Shown: positions 25,330 to 35,466, numbered from the stretch's first letter. The stretch is DNA of 64,000 nt from an uncultured Porphyromonadaceae bacterium (GCA_902461565.1 CABPYL010000002.1:1-64000), one strand, 5' to 3'. The notes: generated from the letters alone by a model not told the origin. A program made the numbers and translations.

Positions 25330-26046
25330 ATGAGCGCCAAGATATTAGTCATTGATGATGAAGAAGCCCTGTGCGAGATTTTGAAGTTTAACCTAGAAAA
25401 GGAAGGTTACGAAGTTGATACCGCCTACAGCGCTGAGGAGGCTCTGGATATGGATTTGGACAGCTATTCGTTGTTCGTAGTCGATATCATGATGGGTCAG
25501 ATGAGTGGTTTCGATTTTGCCAAACAGCTACGCAACGTCAGCACAACAGAGGAGAAACCTATTCTATTCTGTTCCGCGCTCTCCGATGAGGACGATGTTG
25601 TTAAAGGCCTTAATATCGGAGCCGACGATTATGTTACGAAGCCCTTTGTTATAGGTGAGGTGCTTGCACGTGTTAAAGCTATTTTGCGTCGCAGCGGCAT
25701 AACAGAAAAACGCATCCGCCAAATAGAAAATGAAAGTTCGGATTACGAAGCTGATGTAGTTTTTAAAGGTTTGCGTATAGATCGCAACGATAAGGAATGT
25801 TATCTCGATGGCGAGCAGGTAACACTTACGCGTACCGAGTTCGACATTCTACTTTTCTTTCTCACACACCGCAACCGCATATATTCGCGCGAAGAAATCA
25901 TAAAGAATGTGTGGGGGGACAATATGGTTGTTACCGGCCGTACGATTGATACCAATATTACCCGATTGCGTAAAAAATTAGGTGCTTACGACAAATATAT
26001 TGTAACCCGACAGGGTTTCGGATATGGGTTTAAGGAGAAGAATTAG
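25330..26046 (+). CDS. OmpR/PhoB-type response regulator
   Basis: 238 residues. The receiver domain (1-120) has the acidic pair Asp9/Asp10, phospho-acceptor Asp52 (VVDIMMG) and the conserved Lys in DYVTKPF. The winged-helix DNA-binding domain (about 145-235) has the usual LTRTEFDIL and YSREEII elements and VTGRTIDTNI recognition helix. The gene overlaps the kinase gene by 23 nt, so the pair is one system. The regulon cannot be read here; the sequence is not close to RprY. Confidence 0.92.
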   Translation: MSAKILVIDDEEALCEILKFNLEKEGYEVDTAYSAEEALDMDLDSYSLFVVDIMMGQMSGFDFAKQLRNVSTTEEKPILFCSALSDEDDVVKGLNIGADDYVTKPFVIGEVLARVKAILRRSGITEKRIRQIENESSDYEADVVFKGLRIDRNDKECYLDGEQVTLTRTEFDILLFFLTHRNRIYSREEIIKNVWGDNMVVTGRTIDTNITRLRKKLGAYDKYIVTRQGFGYGFKEKN

Positions 26047-27484
26047 TTTCCAGTGGCAGTTGTTTATACCGCTTGTGGCAATGTTGTGGATTGCATTTTT
26101 TGTAATCTGCATCTGGCAATACAACTCCGACCGTGATGCCCGAAAAGAGCAGATAAAAGACCAGTTGGCGCTTATTAACGCGCGAATAATCGATGCCTAC
26201 GACGAGGATTATAACGTGGAGAGTTTTCTCTCGTTTATCAGTCAGTATTATATCGACAATCCCATTTACGACAGATTGCGCATATCAATCTATCGTGACG
26301 ACAAGTTGTTCAAATGCTATGGCGAGCCAATAGAGCTGTCCAGAATCAGCGACAATACCAGTCAGGGCCTTTTGGAGAATAAGGAAAATTATACTGTAGA
26401 CGTTAACCCCAACAAATTTTTTTATTACAAGTCAGACGTAAGTGCCGACGGCCATATTCAGGTTATAACCCTGTTGCCGTTCAACAATGATATATCTACG
26501 GCAATCGCGCCGTCGCTGACGTTCTTGTGGATATTTATAATTATCGCGCTTGCAATTACGCTGTTTGCATTTTTCTTCGCCCGATATTTCGGACGAAACA
26601 TATCCATTCTGCGAACCTTTGCCGAACGTGCCGCCACCGATCCCAAATTCACTCCTTCGATGGATTTCCCGCATGACGAACTCGGTGATATCTCCAGGCA
26701 GATAATCCAGCTTTTTACGGATCGTTCTCAAGCTATGTTACGTGAGCGAAAGGAACACGAGATCGCTTTGCACGCCATCGAGGAAAAAGCACGCTCCAAA
26801 CGAGAACTGACAAACAATGTCAATCATGAATTGCGCACGCCTATAGGTGTTATCAAAGGTTATATAGATACAATTGTCCAGAATCCCGATATGGACGAGG
26901 CTTCGCGTATGCACTTCCTTAAGAAAGCGCAGCAGCATGTAGACCGCCTTGTGAATCTTATAGCCGATATTTCGGCTATAACGCGTCTCGAGGAAGGTGG
27001 CGGTCTTATCAGCACCGAGGATATCGATTTTCACGATCTTGCTTATACAATAGCAAGCGATGTGCGCGAGTCAGGAGTTATCGACCCGATGACTTTCCGG
27101 TTCGACGTTCCGCTGGATTGCAAAATCCGAGGCAACTACAATCTGCTTTCGGGCATGCTTATCAATTTGCTTAAAAACACACGTTCCTATTCCAAGGGCA
27201 CTCTGTGCGAACTCGTTATGGTGAAGGAAGATGATAGTTTCTGCTATTTCGAATTCCGCGACAACGGCATCGGTGTGGCCCCGGAACATATTCCTCATTT
27301 GTTCGACCGATTCTTTACGGTGGATACCGGCCGTTCCCGCAAGGCAAGCGGTACCGGCCTCGGTCTGCCTATCGTACAGAATACCGTTAAGGCGCATGGA
27401 GGTGAGATTGAGGCATTCAACGGTGAACTGGGAGGCCTCTCTATACGTTTCTCGTTACAGAAAGTGCGTTCCCGCAATTTATAA
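26024..27484 (+). CDS. Membrane sensor histidine kinase
   Basis: 486 residues. TM1 (about 12-32) and TM2 (about 163-187) flank a periplasmic sensor of about 130 residues with no family I recognise. A HAMP-like linker follows. The H-box is NNVNHELRTP with phospho-acceptor His268; the catalytic domain has an N-box (LINLLKNTRSYS, variant), G1 FRDNGIGV, F-box FDRFFTVD and G2 GTGLGLPI. It phosphorylates the adjacent regulator, whose gene it overlaps by 23 nt. No start other than ATG 26024 leaves TM1 intact. Confidence 0.92.
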   Translation: MGLRRRISFQWQLFIPLVAMLWIAFFVICIWQYNSDRDARKEQIKDQLALINARIIDAYDEDYNVESFLSFISQYYIDNPIYDRLRISIYRDDKLFKCYGEPIELSRISDNTSQGLLENKENYTVDVNPNKFFYYKSDVSADGHIQVITLLPFNNDISTAIAPSLTFLWIFIIIALAITLFAFFFARYFGRNISILRTFAERAATDPKFTPSMDFPHDELGDISRQIIQLFTDRSQAMLRERKEHEIALHAIEEKARSKRELTNNVNHELRTPIGVIKGYIDTIVQNPDMDEASRMHFLKKAQQHVDRLVNLIADISAITRLEEGGGLISTEDIDFHDLAYTIASDVRESGVIDPMTFRFDVPLDCKIRGNYNLLSGMLINLLKNTRSYSKGTLCELVMVKEDDSFCYFEFRDNGIGVAPEHIPHLFDRFFTVDTGRSRKASGTGLGLPIVQNTVKAHGGEIEAFNGELGGLSIRFSLQKVRSRNL

Positions 27485-27526
27485 GGCGGGATTGGATATC
27501 TCTTTGATTCACATTTTGTTTTTTAC

Positions 27527-27542
27527 AGGTCTTTCAGGACCT
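27527..27542 (+). terminator. Weak hairpin after the histidine kinase gene
   Basis: AGGTC pairs with GACCT (5 bp, 6-nt loop), followed by TTTTG. It is short and may be only partly effective; relA starts 22 nt later. Confidence 0.35.
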
Positions 27543-27563
27543 TTTGAATGACGGTTTACCAAT

Positions 27564-29789
27564 ATGGAAGAGAATTATTTTACAGATGATGAGAGGAAGA
27601 GGCTGGCGGTAGCCTACCGTCGTCTACGTGGCTACCTTGGAGACAGACTCGGGGCGGACGATGCGCGCGAACTGCGGGATGCTGTACGTCGTGCGGCTGT
27701 CTCGCAGACTACTGCACGCGACAGATTTGGGTTCAATATGGTATTGTCGGCAATGGAGACAGCAGTTTGTGTATGTGAGTGTCTGGATACCGACCGCAAC
27801 ATGTGTCTTGCCGTTATTCTTTCATCCATCACAGCTTCAGGCGTATCCGAGGACGAGATTGCCGGAAAATGGGGCGAGGATGTAGGTAAACTTGTTGCTG
27901 GTCTCGATAAGGTACGTTCCCTTTATAGCCACGGTGCGTCGGTGCAGAGCGAAAATTTCCGCAAACTGTTGCTTACTTTTGCCCAGGATATCCGCGTAAT
28001 CATTCTTATGATAGTGGATCGTCTGAGGCTTATGCGCGCAATTAATCACCATCCTGCCGAAAAACTTGTACGCGACACGGCCAACGAGGCCAATTATCTG
28101 TATGCGCCCCTTGCGCATCGTCTGGGACTTTATGCCATAAAGTCCGAGTTAGAGGATATGTCGCTGAAGTACAGCAATCGCGAAGTGTATACCAAAATTG
28201 CACATGAACTGAATCAGACCAAGGCGAAACGTGAAGCATATATTGCCGATTTTATCCGTCCGCTTAAAGAAAAACTTATTGCCGAAGGACTTAAATTTGA
28301 AATAAAGGGCCGTACGAAATCCATCTATTCCATTTGGAACAAGATGAAGAAACAGCACAATACTGTAGAGGATATCTTCGACCTTTTTGCCATCCGTATT
28401 ATCATCGATTGTGAACCGGCGCGTGAGAAACCTGAATGCTGGCTTGCGTATTCGGTTGTAACAGATATGTACCGCCCCAATCCCGGTCGACTTAAGGACT
28501 GGCTAAGTATTCCCAAAAGTAATGGATACGAGTCGCTCCATATCACAGTATATGGTCCCGAGGATAGGTGGGTGGAGGTGCAGATACGCACGCGCCGCAT
28601 GGATGTGATTGCCGAGAAAGGTCTTGCCGCCCACTGGAAGTACAAGGGAATAAAGAGCGAGAGTAATCTGGATGCGTGGATGAATAATGTGCGCGATATC
28701 CTGGAAGCCGGTCAGAACGGCCCGATGGAACTGATGCGCAATTTCAAGATGGATGTGTATTCCCGCGAGGTGTTTGTGTTTACTCCGCGCGGAGATCTGT
28801 ATAAGCTTCCGCAAGGCGCCACTTTGCTTGATTTTGCATTCAATATCCATACACGCATAGGTACCCAGTGCGTGGGCGGAAAGGTTAACGGTCGCGCGCG
28901 CAAGATAAACTATAAACTGCAGAGCGGCGATACTGTGGAAGTGTTTACTTCGCCGCAGCAGGAACCGAGTTCCGACTGGCTATCGATAGTTACTACCTCA
29001 AAAGCGCGCAACAAGATACGTACCGTGCTTAAAGAAGCCGAGAATAAATCTGCCGATATCGGCAAGGAGATGCTTCAGCGTCGTTTTAAGAATCGCAAGT
29101 TAGACTACGACGAGGCTGCGGTGTCGCGAATTGTAAGCAATATGGGCTTCCGCGACGCTACCATATTTTTCAGTGCTCTTGGTGCAGGCAAAATAGAGAT
29201 TAATGATGTGGTGGACGCGTATGCCGATATTGTCGAGCGTCAGAATAAGGCTGACGAAGGAGCGGAACGAGTTTCGGCAAGCGAATACACTATGCAGATG
29301 TCGCCCGAGGAAGCCGAGATCGCCGAAACAGGAAACGACATTATCGTTATCGGCAACGATATAAGGGGTATAAACTACAGACTTTCAAAGTGCTGTAATC
29401 CGATTTACGGCGACGATGTTTTTGGTTTCATATCTTCGGAGGGTGTGATTAAGATTCACCGTACCGACTGTCCCAACGCCTCGCATATCCGTTCGCGTTA
29501 TGCCAACCGCCTTATACGCACACGCTGGAGCGGTACGGGAGCTTCCGCGGGTACGTTCACCGCTGTACTGCGCGTTGTCGGCAAGGATGATATTGGTATA
29601 GTTACAAACATTACTTCTATCATAAATAAAGAAAAATCCGTATCTTTGCGGAGTATATCGATTGATTCCAACGATGGTTTGTTCCACGGATTCATCTCTG
29701 TGGGTGTGTCGGACACCTCGTCGCTCAATCTGCTTATAAAGAAAATACAAACCGTAAAAGGTGTGAAGAATGTACAAAGGAATAAATAG
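27564..29789 (+). CDS. relA: RelA/SpoT homologue, probable (p)ppGpp synthetase with inactive hydrolase domain
   Basis: 741 residues in the long-RSH order: HD region (about 30-190), synthetase (about 235-360), TGS (about 395-455), zinc-finger-like CC region (near 608, KCCNPIYGDD) and ACT. In the HD region the conserved His-Asp pair is replaced by Ser-Ser (ILSSIT, 85-90) and the first His is missing (FNMVLSAM). Asp152 of DRLRLMR remains. This pattern resembles RelA, so hydrolysis is probably lost. The synthetase keeps GRTKSIYSIWNKM, SNGYESLH and VEVQIRT. It would make the alarmone on starved ribosomes. It starts the long envelope-sugar run, and the next gene overlaps by 20 nt. Confidence 0.88.
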   Translation: MEENYFTDDERKRLAVAYRRLRGYLGDRLGADDARELRDAVRRAAVSQTTARDRFGFNMVLSAMETAVCVCECLDTDRNMCLAVILSSITASGVSEDEIAGKWGEDVGKLVAGLDKVRSLYSHGASVQSENFRKLLLTFAQDIRVIILMIVDRLRLMRAINHHPAEKLVRDTANEANYLYAPLAHRLGLYAIKSELEDMSLKYSNREVYTKIAHELNQTKAKREAYIADFIRPLKEKLIAEGLKFEIKGRTKSIYSIWNKMKKQHNTVEDIFDLFAIRIIIDCEPAREKPECWLAYSVVTDMYRPNPGRLKDWLSIPKSNGYESLHITVYGPEDRWVEVQIRTRRMDVIAEKGLAAHWKYKGIKSESNLDAWMNNVRDILEAGQNGPMELMRNFKMDVYSREVFVFTPRGDLYKLPQGATLLDFAFNIHTRIGTQCVGGKVNGRARKINYKLQSGDTVEVFTSPQQEPSSDWLSIVTTSKARNKIRTVLKEAENKSADIGKEMLQRRFKNRKLDYDEAAVSRIVSNMGFRDATIFFSALGAGKIEINDVVDAYADIVERQNKADEGAERVSASEYTMQMSPEEAEIAETGNDIIVIGNDIRGINYRLSKCCNPIYGDDVFGFISSEGVIKIHRTDCPNASHIRSRYANRLIRTRWSGTGASAGTFTAVLRVVGKDDIGIVTNITSIINKEKSVSLRSISIDSNDGLFHGFISVGVSDTSSLNLLIKKIQTVKGVKNVQRNK

Positions 29790-30603
29790 AGCAGTGATAG
29801 CCATTGTTATGGCTGTAGGACTGGCAGCATGTTCCGACAGCGATAAAAAGAGTGCCGCAGAACTTGTGGCTGTCAGCCAGCATGCTATCGAAAACAAGGA
29901 ATATATCAAGGCCCTCGAACTGTTGGATACGCTGAATGCACGTTATCCCAAACAGACTGAGATTCGCCGCGATGCCATGCGTCTGCGTGCCTCGGCGATG
30001 GAAGGTATCGCCGCCGACAGCATCGCCGTTGCAGATGCAGAACTGGCCCAGGCAACCCTCGAACGCGAGGAGTGGAACAAAAAGTTTCGTCATGTGGACA
30101 GCAGCGTAGGTCTCGAAGGATATTTTCTGCCTGTTGGTGTGGACGAGAAGATGATGACTGCCAATGGCATTCAGGGGCGCGTAAGCGATACGGGTTTCTT
30201 TTATATGGTTGCTAATGTGCAGGGCCGTGCCATAGGCCTGAGGGCAGTGGAACTCTGTCAGGGAGCTGACCGCGTTTCGTCTGCCGATATCTCGCCCGAA
30301 AGAGTTATCGGCGTTGAAGGTTCGGAATCCGCCAGTTTCAGCCCCGAGGATCTTGAGGTTCTCGGTCCCTGGCTGCTGACGCATTCCATGCCCGACAAGG
30401 CTGTGCTGGTAGGCTCCAGGTCATCAGTGACGGTGAAACTCAGCGCAAAACAGGCTGCAGAACTTGCGGATTGCTATAAATACAGCCAGGCATTGCAGGC
30501 TCAGCGCCGTGCTTCCATCCGTCGTGAGAAATTTGAACGCATGCTTGCCACTGCGCGCGACCAGCTTGCAAATATGCCGCAAAAACCGGGAAACAATGAG
30601 TAA
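29770..30603 (+). CDS. Lipoprotein of unknown function between relA and rmlB
   Basis: 277 residues. The signal ends in the lipobox VGLAAC, followed by Ser-Asp; this supports ATG 29770, which lies inside the relA 3' end (20-nt overlap). The N-terminal third looks TPR-like (ALELLDTLNARYPKQ), followed by a helical stretch and a mixed alpha-beta C-terminal half ending in a coiled basic helix. I do not recognise a named family. Its 3' end overlaps rmlB by 8 nt. Confidence 0.75.
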   Translation: MYKGINRAVIAIVMAVGLAACSDSDKKSAAELVAVSQHAIENKEYIKALELLDTLNARYPKQTEIRRDAMRLRASAMEGIAADSIAVADAELAQATLEREEWNKKFRHVDSSVGLEGYFLPVGVDEKMMTANGIQGRVSDTGFFYMVANVQGRAIGLRAVELCQGADRVSSADISPERVIGVEGSESASFSPEDLEVLGPWLLTHSMPDKAVLVGSRSSVTVKLSAKQAAELADCYKYSQALQAQRRASIRREKFERMLATARDQLANMPQKPGNNE

Positions 30604-31732
30604 CGTAACATTCCTTGTCAGCGGAGCCGCAGGTTTTATCGGTTCCAACTTCGTATTTATGCTTGCAAAGGAGCGTCCCGACGCCAGAATTGTAGTGCTG
30701 GACAAGCTGACCTATGCGGGCAATATTATGACTATAAGCAGTCTTGTAGATTCGGGCAAGGTAATCTTTGTACACGGCGACATTGCTGATAAAAAGCTGG
30801 TAGGAGAACTTCTCGAAAAATATACGCCTGCGTATGTCGTGAATTTTGCGGCGGAGAGTCATGTAGACCGCAGTGTAAACGACCCCACGCCTTTTATTAC
30901 AGCCAATATCGACGGTACATTCAATCTGCTTGAATGTTGCCGTCGTCAGCGTGATGAACAGCTTAAGACAGACACGACGCCGACACTCTTGAAATTCGTT
31001 CAGGTAAGTACCGACGAAGTGTACGGCGATCTTGAAATAGGTGCGCCCGTGGAGATCCCGGAGGCCGTTGCTGCCAAACTTGGTCGGACCGGCATTATGT
31101 ACGGCAGTGATTCTTTTACCGAAAGCACACCTTTGCGTCCGTCATCGCCATATTCGGCGTCGAAGGCCTCCTCTGACATGCTCGTAATGTCATATTTCCG
31201 CTCGTTCGGTATGCCAGTAACGATTACGCGTTGCAGCAACAATTATGGTCCGCGTCAGTTTCCCGAAAAACTTATCCCGCTGATGATAAATAATATTCTT
31301 GAGGGACGAGAACTGCCTGTCTACGGCGAGGGACTGAACGTACGCGACTGGATTCATGTGGATGACCACTGCTACGGTGTGCTTGCCAGTGCAGAAAAAG
31401 GTAGGACGGGGCAGGTTTATAATTTCGGAGGCTATTCCGAGAGGAAGAATATCGATATAGTCCGTCTGCTGCTGAAATACATGAAAGAACTTGCCGGAAC
31501 AAAGCACGGCGAAGAACTGATACGATATGTGAAGGACCGTCCCGGCCACGACATGCGTTATGCAATTGATGCGGAAAAGTCTATGGACGAACTCGGCTGG
31601 CGTCCGCGGCACACCTTCGAGGACGGCTTGCGCAGTACAGTCGCCTGGTATCTGGAAAATAAAGACTGGTGCGATAAGATTATAAGCGGTGAATACCGCC
31701 AATATTATAAAATGATGTATTCGGATCGTTGA
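30596..31732 (+). CDS. rmlB: dTDP-glucose 4,6-dehydratase
   Basis: 378 residues from ATG 30596; a longer in-frame extension lacks family similarity and lies inside the lipoprotein gene. The Rossmann motif is [10 protein letters not shown] near the start, then STDEVYGDL and the catalytic Tyr-x3-Lys in PYSASKAS. It converts dTDP-glucose to dTDP-4-keto-6-deoxyglucose with bound NAD+. It takes the product of the next gene (rmlA); fdtA and fdtB then use its product. Confidence 0.95.
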   Translation: MSNVTFLVSGAAGFIGSNFVFMLAKERPDARIVVLDKLTYAGNIMTISSLVDSGKVIFVHGDIADKKLVGELLEKYTPAYVVNFAAESHVDRSVNDPTPFITANIDGTFNLLECCRRQRDEQLKTDTTPTLLKFVQVSTDEVYGDLEIGAPVEIPEAVAAKLGRTGIMYGSDSFTESTPLRPSSPYSASKASSDMLVMSYFRSFGMPVTITRCSNNYGPRQFPEKLIPLMINNILEGRELPVYGEGLNVRDWIHVDDHCYGVLASAEKGRTGQVYNFGGYSERKNIDIVRLLLKYMKELAGTKHGEELIRYVKDRPGHDMRYAIDAEKSMDELGWRPRHTFEDGLRSTVAWYLENKDWCDKIISGEYRQYYKMMYSDR

Positions 31733-31734
31733 TT

Positions 31735-32616
31735 ATGAAAGGAATAATACTGGCGGGCGGTTCGGGCTCGCGACTCTATCCCATTACACGGGGCATTTCT
31801 AAGCAGCTTGTGCCTGTGTACGACAAGCCGATGATCTATTATCCGATGTCGGTGCTTATGCTTGCCGGTATTCAGGAAATCCTTCTTATATCAACACCGG
31901 CCGATCTCCCTCAGTTTCGCCGTCTTTTCGGCGATGGCAGCCAGTTCGGAATATCTGTAAGCTATGCCGAACAACCTCGTCCGGAGGGCCTCGCGCAGGC
32001 TCTTACTATCGGACGCGATTTTGTCGGCGATGATTCCTGCTGCCTTGTATTAGGCGATAATATCTTTTATGGTCAGGGGTTCAGCGGAATGTTGCGTCGC
32101 GCAGCAGTGGATGCCGACAACGGTTTCGCTACGATATTCGGCTATCATGTCGATAATCCTGCACGTTACGGTGTGGTTACTCTCGACGGTGACGGTAATC
32201 CTGTTGAGATTGTCGAGAAACCTACACAACCGTCAAGCGACCTTGCAGTTGTCGGCTTGTATTTTTATCCTGCAGGAAGCGCCGATATGGCGAGCCATAT
32301 CGCTCCTTCAGCCCGAGGAGAACTTGAGATAACATCTGTGAACGAAAGTTACATGCGCGCAGGAAAACTGATGGTACAGACATTCGGTCGTGGTTTTGCA
32401 TGGCTCGATACGGGAACGGTGGATTCTCTGATGGAGGCTTCGAATTTTGTAGAGGCTATCCAGAAACGCCAGGGGCTGCTTGTGGCGTCGCTTGAGGAAG
32501 TGGCTTATCGCCGCGGATTTATCAGCGCGGATAAGCTGCGAGAACTTGCGGTACCTATGCTTTCAACTCATTACGGTCAATATTTAAACCGCCTTGCCGA
32601 TGGTTCCGTCCGTTAA
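31735..32616 (+). CDS. rmlA: Glucose-1-phosphate thymidylyltransferase
   Basis: 293 residues from ATG 31735. The nucleotide-binding [11 protein letters not shown] and [10 protein letters not shown] motifs near the start are diagnostic, and LGDNIFYG and EIVEKP follow. It joins glucose-1-phosphate and dTTP, the committed step to dTDP-sugars, and is normally feedback-inhibited by dTDP-rhamnose. It starts 2 nt after rmlB and overlaps fdtA by 17 nt. Confidence 0.95.
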   Translation: MKGIILAGGSGSRLYPITRGISKQLVPVYDKPMIYYPMSVLMLAGIQEILLISTPADLPQFRRLFGDGSQFGISVSYAEQPRPEGLAQALTIGRDFVGDDSCCLVLGDNIFYGQGFSGMLRRAAVDADNGFATIFGYHVDNPARYGVVTLDGDGNPVEIVEKPTQPSSDLAVVGLYFYPAGSADMASHIAPSARGELEITSVNESYMRAGKLMVQTFGRGFAWLDTGTVDSLMEASNFVEAIQKRQGLLVASLEEVAYRRGFISADKLRELAVPMLSTHYGQYLNRLADGSVR

Positions 32617-33016
32617 ACCCGAGGTTATAGACCTGCCGCGTATCTATGATCCGCGCGGAAATCTTTCTTTTGTACAGAATGGCGATAAATTTCTGCCATT
32701 TGATATCCGTCGCGTGTATTGGGTTTACGATGTACCGGCCGGAGAAGAACGTGGTGCGCATTCACACCATGAGGGTAAAGAACTGATTATAGCGATATCG
32801 GGCAGTTTCAATGTCAATCTGTTCAACGGTGAGGAGTGGATGCATTTCACGCTCAACCGACCGTTTAAAGGATTGTATGTACCTCCGGGATATTGGCGTA
32901 CACTCGATAATTTCTCGACGGGTTCGGTATGTATGGTGCTTACTTCAACAGTGTATGACGAAGCCGACTATGTACGCGATTATCAGGAATTTCTTAAAAT
33001 AACTCTCGATAAATGA
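32600..33016 (+). CDS. fdtA: dTDP-4-keto-6-deoxyglucose 3,4-ketoisomerase (FdtA/QdtA type)
   Basis: 138 residues from ATG 32600; a TTG two codons earlier is less likely. A small cupin (WxcM-like): [27 protein letters not shown] with the metal-independent catalytic His residues, and [10 protein letters not shown]. It moves the keto group from C4 to C3. RmlC was rejected because FdtA-specific motifs are present and an aminotransferase follows. Whether the product has galacto (Fuc3N route) or gluco (Qui3N route) configuration cannot be told from sequence by eye. Confidence 0.87.
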   Translation: MVPSVKPEVIDLPRIYDPRGNLSFVQNGDKFLPFDIRRVYWVYDVPAGEERGAHSHHEGKELIIAISGSFNVNLFNGEEWMHFTLNRPFKGLYVPPGYWRTLDNFSTGSVCMVLTSTVYDEADYVRDYQEFLKITLDK

Positions 33017-34152
33017 GCAGTATGCGATATCCTTTTTTGGATCTTGGAACTGTCAATGCTCCGTTTATGCAGACATTGAAAGATGCTGCGGCAAGAGTAT
33101 TGGAGTCGGGCCGCTATATCGGCGGCGTCGAGATAGCTGAATTTGAGAAGGAACTTGCAGCTTTTACCGGAACTGAATATTGCGTAGGTGTGAGCAACGG
33201 TCTGGACGCGCTACGTCTTATTTTTCGTGCATACATCGAAATTAGCCGTCTTGCTCCTGGCGATGCCGTGATTGTTCCGTCCAATACATATATAGCATCG
33301 GTCCTTGCCATTACGGATAATGGTCTTGTGCCTGTTTTTGTAGAGCCGGATCCTGCTACGCTGAATATGGATACTACGCTTATCGAAAGCGCCGTTACTC
33401 CGCAGGTAAAGGCTATTCTTACCGTCCATCTTTACGGCCGTGTATGTTACGATGCCGAAATGCGTCGTGTTGCCGATAAATATGGACTGCTGATTGTCGA
33501 GGACAACGCCCAGGCAATTGGTGCGGATTCCGCTTATCCATCTGCCAAAGGACTGTATCGCACGGGGGCGCTGGGCGATGCCGCCGCATTCAGTTTCTAT
33601 CCTACAAAAAACTTAGGCGCCATAGGTGATGCCGGCGCTGTTACTACCGACGATGCCGACCTTGCAAAGACCGTACGTGCACTTGCCAATTATGGTTCGG
33701 ACGTGCGCTATCATAATATATACGAGGGCTTCAACTGTCGTCTGGATCCGATACAGGCCGCTTTTTTGCGTGCCAAACTACCATATCTTGAGGCCGAGAC
33801 AAATCATAGGCGAGCCTTGGCACGCGTTTACGACGAGTGCATAAGCAATCCTGTGATAACGAAGCCGTTGCTTACAACTCCCGATCGGTGCGTTTGGCAC
33901 CAGTATGTGGTTATTTCGCCTTTGCGCGACCGCCTGCAAGCATATCTTGTCGGAAAAGGTGTCGGTACCGACATTAATTATCCGATTCCACCGCACCTAC
34001 AGCCATGCTACAGGCGATTCTCTCACCTGAACTTGCCTGTAGCAGAACTGTTGGGCCGGCAGGTGCTGAGTTTGCCTATGTCGGCATGCACGTCGATTGA
34101 GGACGCGCGCGAAATAGCAAGTATTATCAACGAATTCCATGCCAATGACTGA
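33013..34152 (+). CDS. fdtB: DegT/DnrJ-type sugar 3-aminotransferase (FdtB-like)
   Basis: 379 residues, overlapping fdtA by 4 nt. Features of the PLP sugar aminotransferases: VSNGLDALRL and VPSNTYIAS phosphate-binding loops, VEDNAQAIG with the pyridine-binding Asp, and Schiff-base Lys199 in FYPTKNLGAIGDAG. With FdtA upstream it should make dTDP-3-amino-3,6-dideoxyhexose (Fuc3N or Qui3N). The N-acetyltransferase (FdtC/QdtC) that usually completes the pathway is not seen in the window. Confidence 0.88.
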   Translation: MSSMRYPFLDLGTVNAPFMQTLKDAAARVLESGRYIGGVEIAEFEKELAAFTGTEYCVGVSNGLDALRLIFRAYIEISRLAPGDAVIVPSNTYIASVLAITDNGLVPVFVEPDPATLNMDTTLIESAVTPQVKAILTVHLYGRVCYDAEMRRVADKYGLLIVEDNAQAIGADSAYPSAKGLYRTGALGDAAAFSFYPTKNLGAIGDAGAVTTDDADLAKTVRALANYGSDVRYHNIYEGFNCRLDPIQAAFLRAKLPYLEAETNHRRALARVYDECISNPVITKPLLTTPDRCVWHQYVVISPLRDRLQAYLVGKGVGTDINYPIPPHLQPCYRRFSHLNLPVAELLGRQVLSLPMSACTSIEDAREIASIINEFHAND

Positions 34153-35464
34153 TCCCACAGTTTTTACACGTCCCCTTAAGGCTTTGTATCATACTTTCGG
34201 ATGCAAACTTAATTTTGCAGAAACCTCATCGGTAGCCGACGAGTTTGAGAGGCGTGGTGTTATGCCTGTCGCAGATGGGCAGTCACCCGACATAATTGTG
34301 GTGAATACATGCAGCGTAACCGGTGAGGCCGACCGTAAATGCCGCAGTGCCATACGATCTTTTAACCGCAGATATCCCGAAGCACTCATCCTTGTTACCG
34401 GTTGTTATGCCCAGCTGAAGCCCGATGAAGTGCGTGCTCTGCCGGGCGTTGCAGTAGTTGCTGGTGTAAACGGTAAACTCGGGCTTGTAGATTACGCCCT
34501 TAAGTATTACGAAGATAAGAACCAGTTGTGCGACGTTCCGGATGCAAAGAAACTGCGCGATTTTATGCCGAGTTGTTCGCGAGGTAATCGTACACGCTAT
34601 TTTCTGAAAGTGCAGGATGGCTGCAATTACTGGTGCACATACTGCACTATCCCTAAGGCACGCGGCCGCTCGCGTTCGGGGAGCATACAGGATATTGTCG
34701 CGCAAGCCAACGAGGCGGCGGTAGCAGGCGGAAAGGAAATTGTTATAACAGGCGTGAACATTGGCGATTTCGGTTATGGGCGCGACGACCGTTTCATTGA
34801 CCTGTGTCGCGAACTTGATAAGGTAGACGGCATCGAAAGGTACAGAATATCTTCTATCGAACCGAATCTTCTGACCGATGAACTGATAGATTTTGTCGGC
34901 GGGTCCAGACGTTTCATGCCGCATTTCCATATACCGCTGCAGTGCGGCGACGATGAGGTGCTTGCTCTGATGCATCGTCGCTACGATTCCGCATTGTTTG
35001 CCCGTAAGGTCGAGAGGATACGCCACGTGGTGCCTGACGCTTTTATAGGTGTGGATCTTATGGTGGGTACGCGAGGCGAGACACTGGAGCGCTTTGAATC
35101 GTCGCGAGCGTTTGTCGAGAGTATCGATATCAGCCACCTGCATGTATTCCCATATTCCGAGCGTCCGGGAACCCGAGCACTCGAGATAGACTATGTCGTG
35201 GAGCAGCAAGAGAAACATCGCCGTTGCGCAGTTATGATGGAGATAAGCGCGCGCAAGCATCGCGAATTTGCATCGCGTTTTATTGGTTCCGTGAGGCCCG
35301 TACTGCTCGAACATGGCCATACGGGCAGACAGTTGGGAGGTTTTACGGATAATTATCTCCGTGTTGAGACCAACCTTGGGGTTGAATATGACAATACCGT
35401 GCGTAATCTGGCGCTTGAATCCCTACACGAAGACGGCGAGACGGTTACTGCGACAATCCGATAG
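34139..35464 (+). CDS. mtaB: tRNA (ms2)t6A37 methylthiotransferase
   Basis: 441 residues from ATG 34139, overlapping fdtB by 14 nt. The N-terminal MiaB-like domain has three cluster cysteines (Cys22, Cys58, Cys89); the radical-SAM motif CNYWCTYC gives Cys162, Cys166 and Cys169. A short TRAM-like tail follows. The N-terminal TFGCKLN and NTCSVTGEAD motifs fit MtaB rather than MiaB or RimO. It adds a methylthio group to t6A at position 37 of tRNAs reading ANN codons. Its place inside an envelope-sugar operon is not explained by function. Confidence 0.9.
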   Translation: MPMTDPTVFTRPLKALYHTFGCKLNFAETSSVADEFERRGVMPVADGQSPDIIVVNTCSVTGEADRKCRSAIRSFNRRYPEALILVTGCYAQLKPDEVRALPGVAVVAGVNGKLGLVDYALKYYEDKNQLCDVPDAKKLRDFMPSCSRGNRTRYFLKVQDGCNYWCTYCTIPKARGRSRSGSIQDIVAQANEAAVAGGKEIVITGVNIGDFGYGRDDRFIDLCRELDKVDGIERYRISSIEPNLLTDELIDFVGGSRRFMPHFHIPLQCGDDEVLALMHRRYDSALFARKVERIRHVVPDAFIGVDLMVGTRGETLERFESSRAFVESIDISHLHVFPYSERPGTRALEIDYVVEQQEKHRRCAVMMEISARKHREFASRFIGSVRPVLLEHGHTGRQLGGFTDNYLRVETNLGVEYDNTVRNLALESLHEDGETVTATIR

Positions 35465-35466
35465 AA

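Noticed and set aside
30464..30595. N-terminal extension of rmlB
   Set aside because: It lies within the lipoprotein gene in another frame and does not resemble the family; the Rossmann motif sits directly behind ATG 30596.
32600..33016. RmlC (dTDP-4-dehydrorhamnose 3,5-epimerase)
   Set aside because: The protein is a short cupin with FdtA-type motifs and is followed by an aminotransferase, not RmlD.
34283..35320. A 345-codon open frame on the minus strand
   Set aside because: Antisense to mtaB, with no signal, motif or promoter of its own.
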